64,000 nt of DNA. Origin: G963675935 sp963675935. GTDB lineage: Bacteria > Planctomycetota > Planctomycetia > Pirellulales > Thermoguttaceae. The position numbers and the translations under genes are program-made. Location: contig CAXXPV010000001.1 in the NCBI GenBank assembly GCA_963675935.2, forward strand, positions 1 through 64,000, in the 5' to 3' direction. Positions 49,014 through 59,225 of the stretch are shown piece after piece (positions within the stretch are counted from its first letter, which is position 1; the number at the start of each line of letters is the position of its first letter). The notes beneath the pieces are model-generated. The model was not told the origin of the DNA, ran no database searches, and saw only the letters and a program-made list of their open reading frames with translations.

Positions 49014-50738
49014 CTACAAACACGAACGCCTTTTTTCACGCCGAGCAAAGTATAACCCCGCCAACCCAAAAATTCCGCACGCGACCAGACATCCGCCCGA
49101 AAACCAGTCGCCCTGGGCCAGATACCAACTTCGGCGGCCTCGCTCCAAGGCGGGCTGGGCCAAAATTACGTCTTTGGCGCGTCGCGGGCCTTGGCGGACG
49201 ATGCGGCCGTCCGAGTCGATCCAGGCCGAAAAACCCGTGTTGGCGGCGATCAAGAACGGTTTTCGGCACTCCACCGCCCGAAACACCCCGCAAATCAGGT
49301 GCATGTCCAACTCGCTGGAACCCCAAAACCAGCCGTCGTTGGTCAAATTGATCAAAATGTCAGGCTCCTGGCCCTCGGTCGCCAGCCGGTTGACCTGCCC
49401 GCGAATGAAGTGCGACAGCACGCTTTCATAGCATATATTCGGAGCGACGCGAACGCCGGCCACGTCAATCGCCACGGGCCGCTTGCCCGGCGTCGCGCTG
49501 AACGGCAGCGGCGTAAGTCCTTGCAGCCACGGAAATTCCTTGGCGAAAGGCACGTATTCGCCGAACATCACCAGGTGCATCTTGTCGTAGCGGTCCAGCA
49601 GCCGGCCGTCGCGGGCGACGTACTCCGCCGAATTGAGGCTCTCCACGCCCTTGGCTCTGCAATGGTTCGTATCGACCCCGAGCAGCAGTGGCGTACCGAG
49701 CGATCGGGCCATCCTTGCCATCAAAGATGTGTTCTCCCTGTCTTGCTTGGCAATTTCTTGAATTTGCTCGTGAAACTCGGCGTCGGTGCCCTCGATCCAC
49801 GGCGGACGCACGGCATCGGCGTCGAACGTCCACAGCGAATCGAGAAACATCGTTTCGGGCCAGACGATCAGATCGAGGCCGGGATTTTTTACCGCGGCCT
49901 CGCGCGAGAGATTGTAGTATTCGTCGAAGACGCGGGGTCTCAAGCTCTCGTCGTAACGCATTTCGACGTCGATCGAGCCTTGAATCAACGCGATTTTCGG
50001 CCCCGGCGCCGGCTCGTTCATCTCGATGCGGAAATGCCCATAAAACCAAACGGCGGCCAACATCGCAACGGCTGGCAGCAGCGGCCAAAACGTCCAACGG
50101 GGCAAATCGTCGCTTGGTCCGTTTAGCGACCGTCGGCATGACGGCCAGAACCGGGCCCCCGAGGGGGACAGGTCCATGTTTTCGGCAGGCGCTTTATCCG
50201 CCAAACAGGCTTTCCGGCCGAAAAATGGACCAGTCCCCGGCAGCATTCTCGCCAGCGACGCGGCGACGAACATCACCACGAAGCTCACCGCGTAGGCCCC
50301 GGCCAGATCGCTCACCTGAATCAGTTCGATCCAGCGATACTGCGTGTGGCCGAGACAGGCCATGCTCATGCCGGTCAACAAATGCCCCCGGGCAAGCTCC
50401 AAGCCGGTCCAGACGATCGGCGCGGCCAGTGTCACGGGCACGCGCAGCCGATGAACCGCCACGCGCGAAAGGCCCACGAACACCGGGAGATAAAACGCAA
50501 AATAAAAGGAAAGAGCGATCCAGCCGACGCTGGTGGCCGGATGCGGCAGCCGGAGCCAGTGCAAAGCGCCCATCCAAAAAATGAAACCGGCCAGCCAGAG
50601 CACGGCGTAGGGATGTCGGGCGTCGAGCCGCTCACGTCGGATGAGCAATACCCAAGGGATCGGGGCGATCCACGCCAGCGGGCCGAAATCCAACGGCGGA
50701 AACGATGCCCAGAGAAGCAACGAGCCGAGAAGGGCCAT
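49014..50738 (-). CDS. lnt: Apolipoprotein N-acyltransferase with a translated palindromic insert
   Basis: Lnt adds the third acyl chain to lipoproteins at the inner membrane. From ATG 50738 it has about 574 residues: several N-terminal membrane helices, then a nitrilase domain with the triad Glu295 (VWPETMF), Lys386 (DKMHLVMFGEYVPF) and Cys436 (APNICYESVL). A GTG at 50777 is an alternative start; sequence before that comes from a dispersed repeat (LTQRRKGEKEQ-like). Residues about 167-193 (FFGRKACLADKAPAENM) are encoded by a GGGGACAGGTCC palindrome (50163-50240) in a cytoplasmic loop, making the protein longer than usual. The catalytic residues are untouched. Confidence 0.93.
   Translation of the reverse strand: MALLGSLLLWASFPPLDFGPLAWIAPIPWVLLIRRERLDARHPYAVLWLAGFIFWMGALHWLRLPHPATSVGWIALSFYFAFYLPVFVGLSRVAVHRLRVPVTLAAPIVWTGLELARGHLLTGMSMACLGHTQYRWIELIQVSDLAGAYAVSFVVMFVAASLARMLPGTGPFFGRKACLADKAPAENMDLSPSGARFWPSCRRSLNGPSDDLPRWTFWPLLPAVAMLAAVWFYGHFRIEMNEPAPGPKIALIQGSIDVEMRYDESLRPRVFDEYYNLSREAAVKNPGLDLIVWPETMFLDSLWTFDADAVRPPWIEGTDAEFHEQIQEIAKQDRENTSLMARMARSLGTPLLLGVDTNHCRAKGVESLNSAEYVARDGRLLDRYDKMHLVMFGEYVPFAKEFPWLQGLTPLPFSATPGKRPVAIDVAGVRVAPNICYESVLSHFIRGQVNRLATEGQEPDILINLTNDGWFWGSSELDMHLICGVFRAVECRKPFLIAANTGFSAWIDSDGRIVRQGPRRAKDVILAQPALERGRRSWYLAQGDWFSGGCLVACGIFGLAGLYFARREKRRSCL
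50163..50240. repeat. In-frame GGGGACAGGTCC palindrome inside lnt
   Basis: GGGGGACAGGTCCATGTTTT then CGG pairs with CCGAAAAATGGACCAGTCCC then CGG. It is related to the R4 family found in the MFS and glmS genes. No clear target duplication was found. Confidence 0.8.
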
Positions 50739-50769
50739 TCTTCCCAGTGAGGTGCGGCCAAGATCGGAA

Positions 50770-51251
50770 ACAAGGCTCACGCAAAAGCGCCAAGACGCAA
50801 AGAGGGAAGCAAAAATTGTTGCGATGTGATGAAACAATGCGGAAAGGGCGTGATTCCGATGTCGCAGATGCGGCTCGTCATATTCTTCCGTTTGTTCCTT
50901 TTCGCCTTTGCGCCTTTGCGTGAGACCCATCGGTAAACGTCCTTGTTGCTGGTTTGCGACGGTAACTTTCTAATTCTTTGCAGCCCCGAAGGGGCGACCG
51001 TTCTCCCAGCCCAGGGCAACGCCCTGGGGACGCGAGAGAACGAAAGCATCGTGTCGGCCCAACGGGCCGATGGTTCGCCTTCAGGAACAGTTGGCCCGTT
51101 GGGCCGAGAAAGAAATTGTGCGGCCACTCGTTCCCCAGGGCGTTGCCCTGGGCTGGGAGAACCGAAGGGCCTTCGGCCCAAAATCACCATCAATCAGACT
51201 GCTTTTCATGCGATGTGCTGCAAGCTCCCAAAAGGTTGTTCGCAAGGAGTA
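50770..51251. other. Repeat-filled gap upstream of lnt
   Basis: No gene is supported. The gap contains a long imperfect palindrome with CTCACGCAAAAGCGCCAAGA and CGCCTTTGCGCCTTTGCGTG arms (50779-50929). It also holds a composite of CAGCCCCGAAGGGGCGACCG, CCCAGGGCAACGCCCTGGG and its inverse (50981-51180). Both are dispersed repeat types; the long frames read here are repeat-derived. Confidence 0.7.
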
Positions 51252-51842
51252 TCACGAAACTTTCGTTTTGAGAAATCGTTCCAGGATCGTACTCCCGCAT
51301 TCCGTCAAGAAACTCTCGGGATGGAACTGCACGCCGAACAGCGGAAACTTCTTGTGGCGAATGCCCATGATCTCGCGGCTGCCGTCCGGGGCGTCGCTCC
51401 AAGCGCAAACCTCGAACTCGTCGGGCAACGTGTCGGGCTGAATCACCAAACTGTGATACCGCGTGGCGATGAAGGGGTTTTCCAGGCCCTCGAACAGACC
51501 GCGGTCGTCGTGATAAATCCGGTCGGTCTTGCCGTGCATCAATCGGCCGGCGCGGACGATTTTTGCCCCGAATGCCTGGCCGATCGACTGATGCCCCAGG
51601 CACACGCCGAGCAGGGGAATTCGCCCGGCGAAACGTTGGACGCACGGCACGGAAATGCCCGCCTCGTTCGGCGTGCAGGGGCCGGGCGAGACGATCAGGT
51701 GCGACGGCCCCCGGGCCTCGATCTCGTCGAGCGTGATTTTGTCGTTGCGGTGGACCTCCAAATCGAGCGACGGATCGATCTCGCCCAGCCGCTGCACGAG
51801 GTTGTAAGTGAACGAGTCGTAATTGTCGATCAGCAGGATCAT
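51252..51842 (-). CDS. Class I glutamine amidotransferase, TrpG/PabA
   Basis: This 196-residue protein has the class I triad: Cys81 in LLGVCLGHQSIGQAF, and His175 and Glu177 in GVQFHPESFL. The N-terminus is ILLIDNYDSFTYNLVQRLGE. It supplies ammonia from glutamine to anthranilate synthase (tryptophan) or aminodeoxychorismate synthase (folate). No TrpE/PabB gene adjoins it, so the two roles cannot be separated. The length is normal. Repeats flank the gene on both sides. Confidence 0.92.
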   Translation of the reverse strand: MILLIDNYDSFTYNLVQRLGEIDPSLDLEVHRNDKITLDEIEARGPSHLIVSPGPCTPNEAGISVPCVQRFAGRIPLLGVCLGHQSIGQAFGAKIVRAGRLMHGKTDRIYHDDRGLFEGLENPFIATRYHSLVIQPDTLPDEFEVCAWSDAPDGSREIMGIRHKKFPLFGVQFHPESFLTECGSTILERFLKTKVS

Positions 51843-51910
51843 GACATTCTCCGCGTATAAGCCCCCTCAAGAGATCGCCCGCCTTTCACGCAAAACGGGA
51901 GCCGAGTTTT

Positions 51911-52138
51911 TTATCCCGAAGGGATTTCGTAGGATAGCCCAGGGTTGCCGCTTTGAGCGGCTACCCTGGGAAAACGGCCAAACCTTATCCATTTAACCCT
52001 GAAAGGGTTGCGTAGACGGGGGTGGCAATGCTCTACGAAACCCCGTTGGGGTATTGTTGTCTATTCTCATTTGCAACCCAGGGTAGCCGCTCGGAGCGGC
52101 AACCCTGGGCTGTCCTATCACAAGCCCTTCGGGCTATT
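51911..52138. repeat. Composite R3 repeat, copy 2
   Basis: This is near identical to the block at 15631-15860: ATCCCGAAGGGAT, CCCAGGGTTGCCGCTTTGAG, AACCCTGAAAGGGTT, ACCCCGTTGGGGT, the inverted CCCAGGGTAGCCGCTCGGAG and AGCCCTTCGGGCT in the same order. About 20 bases after the block are also similar (TTTTTGCGTTCCAAC versus TTCTTGCGTACCAAC). Confidence 0.9.
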
Positions 52139-52305
52139 TTGCTCTCGACAACTTTTTGCGTTCCAACACGAGAAAGGCGGACGATCTCTTAACCTGCAAT
52201 TTACCCTATAGTGCATCGGCTGGCCAGAGCGGGTAGCCCGCCGCGGCCGGGCATGTTAAACTGAAGGAACTGTCTAAACGGAATGAATTCCGTTCTACTA
52301 GGGAT
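52139..52305. other. Upstream region of the second ECF sigma gene
   Basis: There is no gene here. It contains a short AACGGAATGAATTCCGTT palindrome (52278-52295) close to the sigma gene start. No sigma-70 or ECF promoter could be called with confidence. Confidence 0.5.
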
Positions 52306-52968
52306 TTGCCTGTGGTTGTCAGCGAATCATCCGCCCGCCGATACGCCCTAGACCCCGATGTTCGGCTGATGCTCGATGTGCGCGACGACAACGCTGCGGC
52401 CTTCGAGGAGTTGGTTGCTCGCTACCAGGGCCGTTTGACGACCGTTTTGCGGCATCTGGTGGGCAACCGGGAGCAGGCCGAGGATTTGGCCCAAGAGGTT
52501 TTTCTGCGGGTATACCGTGCCCGAAAGACCTACGAGCCGGGTGCGAAGTTCGCCACATGGCTTTTTAACATTGCCCATCACGCGGCCGCCAACTCTCTAC
52601 GCGACCGCGCGCGGCGTCACGAGGTGACGCTCAATGCCCACGACAGCGGCCCATTGGGCCCCCGCCCGTTGGATCGGATGCTGCTGGCCAGCAGCGGCCA
52701 GATGCCCGCCCGGCAAATGGACAATGCCGAAATGCGCGAGATCGTGCGGATGTCGATCGAGTCGCTGGGCGAACGGCAGCGGATGGCGGTTTTGCTGAGC
52801 AAGTTCGAGGGGATGAGTTACGCCGAAATCGCCGAAGTGATGGAAATTTCGCCCCAGGCACTCAAGTCGCTGCTCTCGCGCGCCCGTGAAAATCTCCGCG
52901 AGGTGCTTCAACCCTACTTCGACCACGGCGCGAAACCGACGTGCGAGGTTTTAGACGACCATGAATGA
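52306..52968 (+). CDS. ECF-type RNA polymerase sigma factor, second locus
   Basis: This encodes about 220 residues if TTG 52306 is the start (GTG 52312 is also possible; no ribosome binding site). Region 2 has DDNAAAFEELVARYQGRLTT and REQAEDLAQEVFLRVYRARK, with AKFATWLFNIAHHAAANSLR. Region 4 has LGERQRMAVLLSKFEGMSYA and EIAEVMEISPQALKSLLSRA. It overlaps the following membrane protein gene by eight bases, the usual sigma/anti-sigma coupling. The target regulon is unknown. Confidence 0.92.
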   Translation: MPVVVSESSARRYALDPDVRLMLDVRDDNAAAFEELVARYQGRLTTVLRHLVGNREQAEDLAQEVFLRVYRARKTYEPGAKFATWLFNIAHHAAANSLRDRARRHEVTLNAHDSGPLGPRPLDRMLLASSGQMPARQMDNAEMREIVRMSIESLGERQRMAVLLSKFEGMSYAEIAEVMEISPQALKSLLSRARENLREVLQPYFDHGAKPTCEVLDDHE

Positions 52969-54430
52969 CAATCCCTCCAACAACGCGGCGCCGCCCGACG
53001 AAGAGTTGGTGGCCTACCTCGACGGCGAACTGGACGCCGACGCCGTCCGGCGGATCGAGGCCCTGCTGGCTTCCGACGCGGAGGTCCGCCGCCGTCTGCA
53101 ATCGCTCGAACGGACGTGGGATTTGCTCGACGAACTCGACCAGGCGCCGACGGGCGAACCGTTCACGCGGTCCACGCTGGAAATGGTGGCCGTCGCGGCC
53201 CGCGACGACTTGGAGCGGAGCCGGACCGATGCCCCGCGATGGCGGCGGTGGTTCACCTTCGGCGTCGTTCTGGCGGCGGCCGTGGCGGCGGGATTTTTCG
53301 CCGTCGTCGCGCTTGTGCCCGATCCCAACCGGGAATTGCTCGAAGACTTGCCGGTGTTGGAAAACCTCGATGAATATCGTCAGACGCAGTCGATCGAGTT
53401 TTTGCGCAAGCTCCGCAAGGGCGGCCTGTTTGAAAGCGTTGGCGTTGAAGGGGCGGCGCCGGCCGCGGTGGCAAATGCCGTGGAAAAAAGCGATTCGATG
53501 GCCGCTCGACGCCGCCGCGTCGAGAACCTGAACCTCGACGCGAGGCGGGAATTGCAGCACAACGCCGAGCGGTTTGCGGGCTTGCCGCGCGACGAACGGC
53601 AACGTCTGCGAAACTTGCACGAGGATTTGCAGGGCGATCCCGACGCCGACCGGCTCCGGCGAATCATGCGAGGCTATTGCGAGTGGTTGAGTGCGTTGGA
53701 TTCCTACAGTCAGATGGAATTGGCGGAAATGACGCCCGACAATCGCGTGGCGTCGGTGAAGAAACGCTTGGAAATCGAGAAAAAACGCGAAGGGGTCCGA
53801 CGCCCCGGCGGCAAGGACATGACGGCGGTGCGGGAATGGATGACCGCTTTTGTCGCCCGACACGAGGCCGCTTTACTGGCGACGTTGCCCGAGGAGCAGC
53901 GGAAGCAAATTTCGGTGTTCAAGGAAGATCGAAAACGCCGCCAAATGATGTTGTTGATGCAACTGTCGCAGCGATGGCAGTCGGCCGCTCCCGGCCGCCT
54001 CCCGCCGGTGATGACCGAGGCCGATTTAGCGAATCTGCGGAAGCAATTGAGCATCGAGACGCAAAAACGACTCGAGAATCAATCGCCGGACAAGCAGTGG
54101 CAACTGGTGTATGGTTGGCTGCTCTGGGGCTGGTGGCATCCGGGCGACGGCCATCGCCCCCCCGGTCCGCAGTCGCGGGATGACGACGAACATTTGGCCC
54201 AATTCTTCGAGAACGAACTCGGCACCGAGCAGCGAGATCGGCTTTTGGCGATGCCGGGCGAGGAGATGCAGCGGGAGTTGCAGCGGTTGTTTAACAACCG
54301 GGTCCGATCGCCGGAAGGGCCGGGGCGGCCTCCCGATGGCAGGCGACACGACAGTTGGCCCGGCGGCCCCGAACGGCCGACGCCGAAAAAATCGGGCGGC
54401 GCGGGACAGACTCCCGCCAAAGCACCATAA
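52961..54430 (+). CDS. Putative anti-sigma factor with large extracytoplasmic domain
   Basis: This 489-residue protein begins with an anti-sigma-like segment (EELVAYLDGELDADAVRRIE, then LLASDAEVRRRLQSLERTWD). It has no zinc-binding motif, and one membrane helix at about 96-118 (FGVVLAAAVAAGFFAVVALV). The outer part (about 120-489) is highly charged and helical (LRNLHEDLQGDPDADRLRRI, RKQISVFKEDRKRRQMMLLM). It ends in a Pro/Gly/Arg tail. Coupled translation with the ECF gene supports sequestration of that sigma factor. The outer domain has no recognised relatives by reading. Confidence 0.78.
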   Translation: MNDNPSNNAAPPDEELVAYLDGELDADAVRRIEALLASDAEVRRRLQSLERTWDLLDELDQAPTGEPFTRSTLEMVAVAARDDLERSRTDAPRWRRWFTFGVVLAAAVAAGFFAVVALVPDPNRELLEDLPVLENLDEYRQTQSIEFLRKLRKGGLFESVGVEGAAPAAVANAVEKSDSMAARRRRVENLNLDARRELQHNAERFAGLPRDERQRLRNLHEDLQGDPDADRLRRIMRGYCEWLSALDSYSQMELAEMTPDNRVASVKKRLEIEKKREGVRRPGGKDMTAVREWMTAFVARHEAALLATLPEEQRKQISVFKEDRKRRQMMLLMQLSQRWQSAAPGRLPPVMTEADLANLRKQLSIETQKRLENQSPDKQWQLVYGWLLWGWWHPGDGHRPPGPQSRDDDEHLAQFFENELGTEQRDRLLAMPGEEMQRELQRLFNNRVRSPEGPGRPPDGRRHDSWPGGPERPTPKKSGGAGQTPAKAP

Positions 54431-54841
54431 AGGAATTCGTTGCCGATTTCGGTCTGTAGGGAACGCCCTCCGTGGCGTTCCCAACAGGATGCAATCACAG
54501 CTTCGTTTCGCCGCCATGCTCTCGTCTTTCTCAAAATGCCTGATCTCGGTATAATCCCCGCGTTTGGAACATTGTGAATAAATTGAATAATGGGAGATTG
54601 TAGCATCACTATTGGGTTGCCTTCGACCCCCGCCAGCTTGTCTGGCGGGTGAACAAGTTTGAACGGCTATAAAATGGTCAAAACTCGTTGCGACCCCTGC
54701 CGGCTCGTCCGGCAGGTGAAGAAGTCTGGCCGGCTACCACCCGGCGAGATAGCTTGCCAAACTCGTTCACCTGCCAGACAAGCTGGCAGGGGTACACAAA
54801 CCCGATAATGTTACTACAGTATCAATAAAGGAACCCAAGCC
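54431..54841. other. Gap with GACCCCYGCC palindromes upstream of ispF
   Basis: About 410 bases hold no gene. Three related hairpins, CGACCCCCGCCAGCTTGTCT followed by GGCGGGTGAA (54624-54657), a second copy (54690-54722) and an inverted copy ending GGCAGGGGTA (54763-54793), form a cluster. A GGGAACGCCCTCCGTGGCGT then TCCC hairpin (54457-54483) follows the anti-sigma gene and may terminate its transcript. Confidence 0.65.
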
Positions 54842-55327
54842 ATGAACGCCATGCGAGTGGGAATCGGATACGATTTGCACCGCCTCCAGCCGGGTGGGCC
54901 GCTGCGGCTCGGAGGAATCGACATCCCGCACGATCGGGCGTCGCTCGGCCACAGCGACGGCGACGCCCTGCTGCACGCCGTGACCGACGCCCTGCTCGGC
55001 GCCGCCGCGCTGGGCGACATCGGCCAGATGTTTCCCGACACCGATCCCGAAAATCGCGGCCGCGACTCCGCCGAAATGCTCGAAGGCGCCCTCGAATCGG
55101 TCGCCGCGCTCGGCTGGTGCATCGTCAACATCGACTGCATCGTCTTCGCCCAGCGGCCGAAATTGTTGCCCCATCGCCAAGCAATTCGGCAGCGGCTGGC
55201 CGACATCCTCGGCATCGAGGTCGAGCGCGTCGGGCTGCAAGCCAAAACGGCCGAGGGGCTCGGGGCCATCGGCCGCGAGGAAGCCATCGCCGCGCAGTGC
55301 GTCGCCCTGCTGGAAACGAAAGAATGA
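54842..55327 (+). CDS. ispF: 2-C-methyl-D-erythritol 2,4-cyclodiphosphate synthase
   Basis: This 161-residue enzyme carries out step five of the MEP isoprenoid pathway. Zinc ligands lie in VGIGYDLHRLQPGGPLRLGG (Asp, His) and LGHSDGDALLHAVTDALLGA (His). DIGQMFPDTDPENRG and GLQAKTAEGLGAIGREEAIA complete the family pattern. MRVGIGYD three codons in is an alternative start. It is adjacent to cysS in many bacteria; here a four-helix-bundle gene lies between them. Confidence 0.97.
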   Translation: MNAMRVGIGYDLHRLQPGGPLRLGGIDIPHDRASLGHSDGDALLHAVTDALLGAAALGDIGQMFPDTDPENRGRDSAEMLEGALESVAALGWCIVNIDCIVFAQRPKLLPHRQAIRQRLADILGIEVERVGLQAKTAEGLGAIGREEAIAAQCVALLETKE

Positions 55328-55379
55328 AGACTTAGGTCTTGGGACTTAGGGCTTAGGACTTTGACACGGGGGTGCAACT
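55328..55379. repeat. Left CTTAGG/CTTGGG array flanking the four-helix-bundle gene
   Basis: GACTTAGGTCTTGGGACTTA then GGGCTTAGGACTTTG are degenerate heptamer repeats. They are inverted relative to the array after the gene (55770-55849). Confidence 0.7.
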
Positions 55380-55781
55380 GTGGCAAAAACTAACTTTGAA
55401 AACCTTCGGATATATCAGTTGTCAGAGCAGTTGGCCGATGAGGTTTGGAACATTGTGCAGAAATGGGATTCCTTTGCACGTGATACGGCAGGAAAACAAC
55501 TGGTGCGGGCAGCAGACAGCATCGGCGCCAATATCGCCGAGGGAAGCGGTCGTGGGAGCGACCAGGACTATCGCCGCTTTCTGCGAATCGCTCGAGGCTC
55601 GTTGTACGAGACTCAGCACTGGTTGCGCCGCGCGTTTCGTCGGGAATTGCTCACCTCCGAACAAATCGAATTTCTGAAAGTGCTGGTGGACCGCCTTAGC
55701 CCGGCGCTGAATGCATATCTTCGATCCATCGGCAAAAACGACTCCAGCTCCAATCCCCAATCCCCAATCCCTAAAACCTAA
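55380..55781 (+). CDS. Four-helix-bundle protein (S23/TIGR02436, bAvd-like family)
   Basis: This 133-residue protein starts at GTG 55380. The family pattern is FENLRIYQLSEQLADEVWNI, RAADSIGANIAEGSGRGSDQ and YRRFLRIARGSLYETQHWLR. The same family includes proteins encoded in 23S rRNA intervening sequences and the Avd accessory of diversity-generating retroelements; most genomic copies have no known role. The last ten codons (NPQSPIPKT and stop) are read from the flanking heptamer array. It separates ispF from cysS and is flanked by inverted heptamer arrays, which suggests it is part of a mobile or inserted unit. No reverse transcriptase is present. Confidence 0.88.
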   Translation: MAKTNFENLRIYQLSEQLADEVWNIVQKWDSFARDTAGKQLVRAADSIGANIAEGSGRGSDQDYRRFLRIARGSLYETQHWLRRAFRRELLTSEQIEFLKVLVDRLSPALNAYLRSIGKNDSSSNPQSPIPKT

Positions 55782-55849
55782 AACCTAAAACCTAAAACCT
55801 AAAACCTAAAACCTAAAACCTAAAACCCAAGACCCAAGACCTAAGACCC
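55770..55849. repeat. Right CTAAAAC heptamer array
   Basis: About eight tandem copies of CTAAAAC are followed by CCAAGACCCAAGACCTAAGA. The array begins inside the four-helix-bundle gene (supplying its stop) and ends five bases before the cysS start. Confidence 0.88.
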
Positions 55850-55854
55850 ATCCC

Positions 55855-57396
<1,542 letters not shown>

Positions 57397-57400
57397 CGCA

Positions 57401-57898
57401 ATGCCCCTCCGCATCCTCGGCATCGATCCCGGCCTAAACATCACCGGCTACGGCGTACTGGAAGTCGGCGACGGCAATCGGCTGCGGCTCTGCGAGGCGG
57501 GCGTCATCCGCGGCCGGTCGCGCGGGTCGCTGGCAAAACGGCTCGTCGAAATTCACGACGGCGTGGTCGAAGTCATCGACGGCCTGAAGCCGAACGTCAT
57601 GGCCATCGAGGAGCTTTATTCGCACTACGCCCGGCCGCGCACCGCGATTTTGATGGGCCACGCGCGTGGCGTGATCGTGCTGGCCGCGGCCCAAGCCGGC
57701 ATTCCGGTGAAACACTATGCCGCCACACAGATCAAGCGAATTCTGACCGGCAGCGGGCGTGCGCCGAAGTCGCAGGTGCAGCGGGCGATTCAGCGCGAGT
57801 TGTCGCTGCCCGCCGTGCCCGAGCCGCCCGACGTGGCCGACGCCCTGGCCGCCGCGCTGTGTCATTTTTATCTCAAGGACAAGCCGGGCGGGAAATGA
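57401..57898 (+). CDS. ruvC: Holliday junction resolvase RuvC
   Basis: This 165-residue nuclease resolves Holliday junctions with RuvAB. The catalytic acidic residues are in ILGIDPGLNITGYGV (Asp), AIEELYSHYARPRTA (Glu) and PPDVADALAAALCHF (two Asp). ATQIKRILTGSGRAPKSQVQ matches the family. It starts four bases after cysS and converges on xseA with a 26-base overlap. RuvA and RuvB are not in the window. Confidence 0.96.
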   Translation: MPLRILGIDPGLNITGYGVLEVGDGNRLRLCEAGVIRGRSRGSLAKRLVEIHDGVVEVIDGLKPNVMAIEELYSHYARPRTAILMGHARGVIVLAAAQAGIPVKHYAATQIKRILTGSGRAPKSQVQRAIQRELSLPAVPEPPDVADALAAALCHFYLKDKPGGK

Positions 57899-59126
57899 AA
57901 TCCGCTTCCCCGTCGATCTGCTCTACGCGGCTAACGGCCTGGCCGCGGCCGAATCGGGTGGTGATCCGCTCGCCCGGCGATAGCTCGGTTGCCGCAAAAA
58001 TCAGCCGGCCGTCCGAGGTTCGCTGGGTTAGACTGTAGCCGCGTCCCAAAACGGCCAACGGACTGAGCGATTCGAGCCGACCGGCGACCGTGTCGGCCTG
58101 TTGCCGGGCGAGCCGCGTGCGGTTGCGAATTGCCCGAGCCAGCCGGGCGTCAAGCTCGTCCAACCGCCGGGTCTGCTCGAAAATCCGCTGGAAAGGCCGG
58201 CGAAAAACCGAATTTCTCGCAATCGCGTCGAGCCGCGATCTTGCTCCCGCGGCCCGCGACCGCAACCCCGCCGCCAGCCGCCGCCCGATCTGACGCAGTT
58301 CGGCCGCCAACTCATCGGCAGCCGGTGCCACGAGTTCGGCCGCTTCGCTTGGCGTCAGGGCGCGCAGGTCGGCCGCCAGATCGGCCAGGGTCACGTCGAT
58401 TTCGTGCCCAATGGCCGAAACAACAGGAATTTGCGAGGCGGCGATGGCTCGAACCACCGGCTCCTCGTTGAAGGCCCAGAGGTCTTCCATGCTCCCGCCG
58501 CCGCGCGTGACAACGAGGCAATCGGGCGGGAGCGGCAATCGGTTGACGGCTTCGATGGCGGCGGCGATCTCGGCCGCGGCGCCTTCGCCCTGCACGCGAA
58601 CCGGCACGACCAGCACGTCGGCCCCGCGCCAACGCCGCCCGAGCACCTGGAGAAAATCGCGGATGGCCGCCCCGGTCGGACTGGTCACCACGGCGATCCG
58701 ACGGACGAACGCCGGCAGCGGACGTTTTCGAGCCGGATCAAACAGCCCTTCGCGGGCGAGTTTTTCGCGCAACTGCCGCAGGGCCAGTTCGAGCGCCCCC
58801 ATGCCTTGCGGCACGATGTCTTCGACGACCAATTGATAGCTGCCGCGCGGGGCGTAAAGATCGAGATGTCCCCGGCAGATGACTTCGAGGCCGTCGTGCG
58901 GCTCGAACTTCATGCGGACGGCCGCGCCGCGCCAGATGACGGCCCTGAGCTGTGCCCGATCGTCCTTCAGGGTCAGATAGCAATGGCCCGACTGAGGCCG
59001 GGTGAAGTTCGAGATTTCGCCGGCGACCCAGACGAGCGGGAAGGCCGATTCCATCAAGTCCTTGATCTGGACGGTCAATTCCCAAACGGAAAGCGGGCGT
59101 TCGGCGGTGGGGCTGGCGGGAAGCAT
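57873..59126 (-). CDS. xseA: Exodeoxyribonuclease VII large subunit
   Basis: This encodes about 417 residues from ATG 59126; a GTG at 59165 would add 13. The N-terminal OB-fold starts LSVWELTVQIKDLMESAFPL and GHCYLTLKDDRAQLRAVIWR. The catalytic domain holds VVTSPTGAAIRDFLQVLGRR, VTRGGGSMEDLWAFNEEPVV and SAIGHEIDVTLADLAADLRA. A helical region follows, and the end is GRGYSLTQRTSDGRLI. With the small subunit XseB (not seen) it degrades single-stranded DNA into oligonucleotides. It overlaps ruvC by 26 bases at the 3' end. Confidence 0.95.
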   Translation of the reverse strand: MLPASPTAERPLSVWELTVQIKDLMESAFPLVWVAGEISNFTRPQSGHCYLTLKDDRAQLRAVIWRGAAVRMKFEPHDGLEVICRGHLDLYAPRGSYQLVVEDIVPQGMGALELALRQLREKLAREGLFDPARKRPLPAFVRRIAVVTSPTGAAIRDFLQVLGRRWRGADVLVVPVRVQGEGAAAEIAAAIEAVNRLPLPPDCLVVTRGGGSMEDLWAFNEEPVVRAIAASQIPVVSAIGHEIDVTLADLAADLRALTPSEAAELVAPAADELAAELRQIGRRLAAGLRSRAAGARSRLDAIARNSVFRRPFQRIFEQTRRLDELDARLARAIRNRTRLARQQADTVAGRLESLSPLAVLGRGYSLTQRTSDGRLIFAATELSPGERITTRFGRGQAVSRVEQIDGEADFISRPACP

Positions 59127-59225
59127 GGAATGTGGCGGTAGTACAATGGGGGGGTAGTGTCGCACGGTCTGTCCGCGATTATACCCGATGACAGGCGACT
59201 GTTCACAGCCGTCGCGACACGGTCT

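Noticed and set aside
55770..55830. Telomere-like CTAAAAC heptamers as a sign of eukaryotic contamination or a linear end
   Set aside because: The array is only about eight units, lies between bacterial genes, and shares units with other internal arrays in this window.
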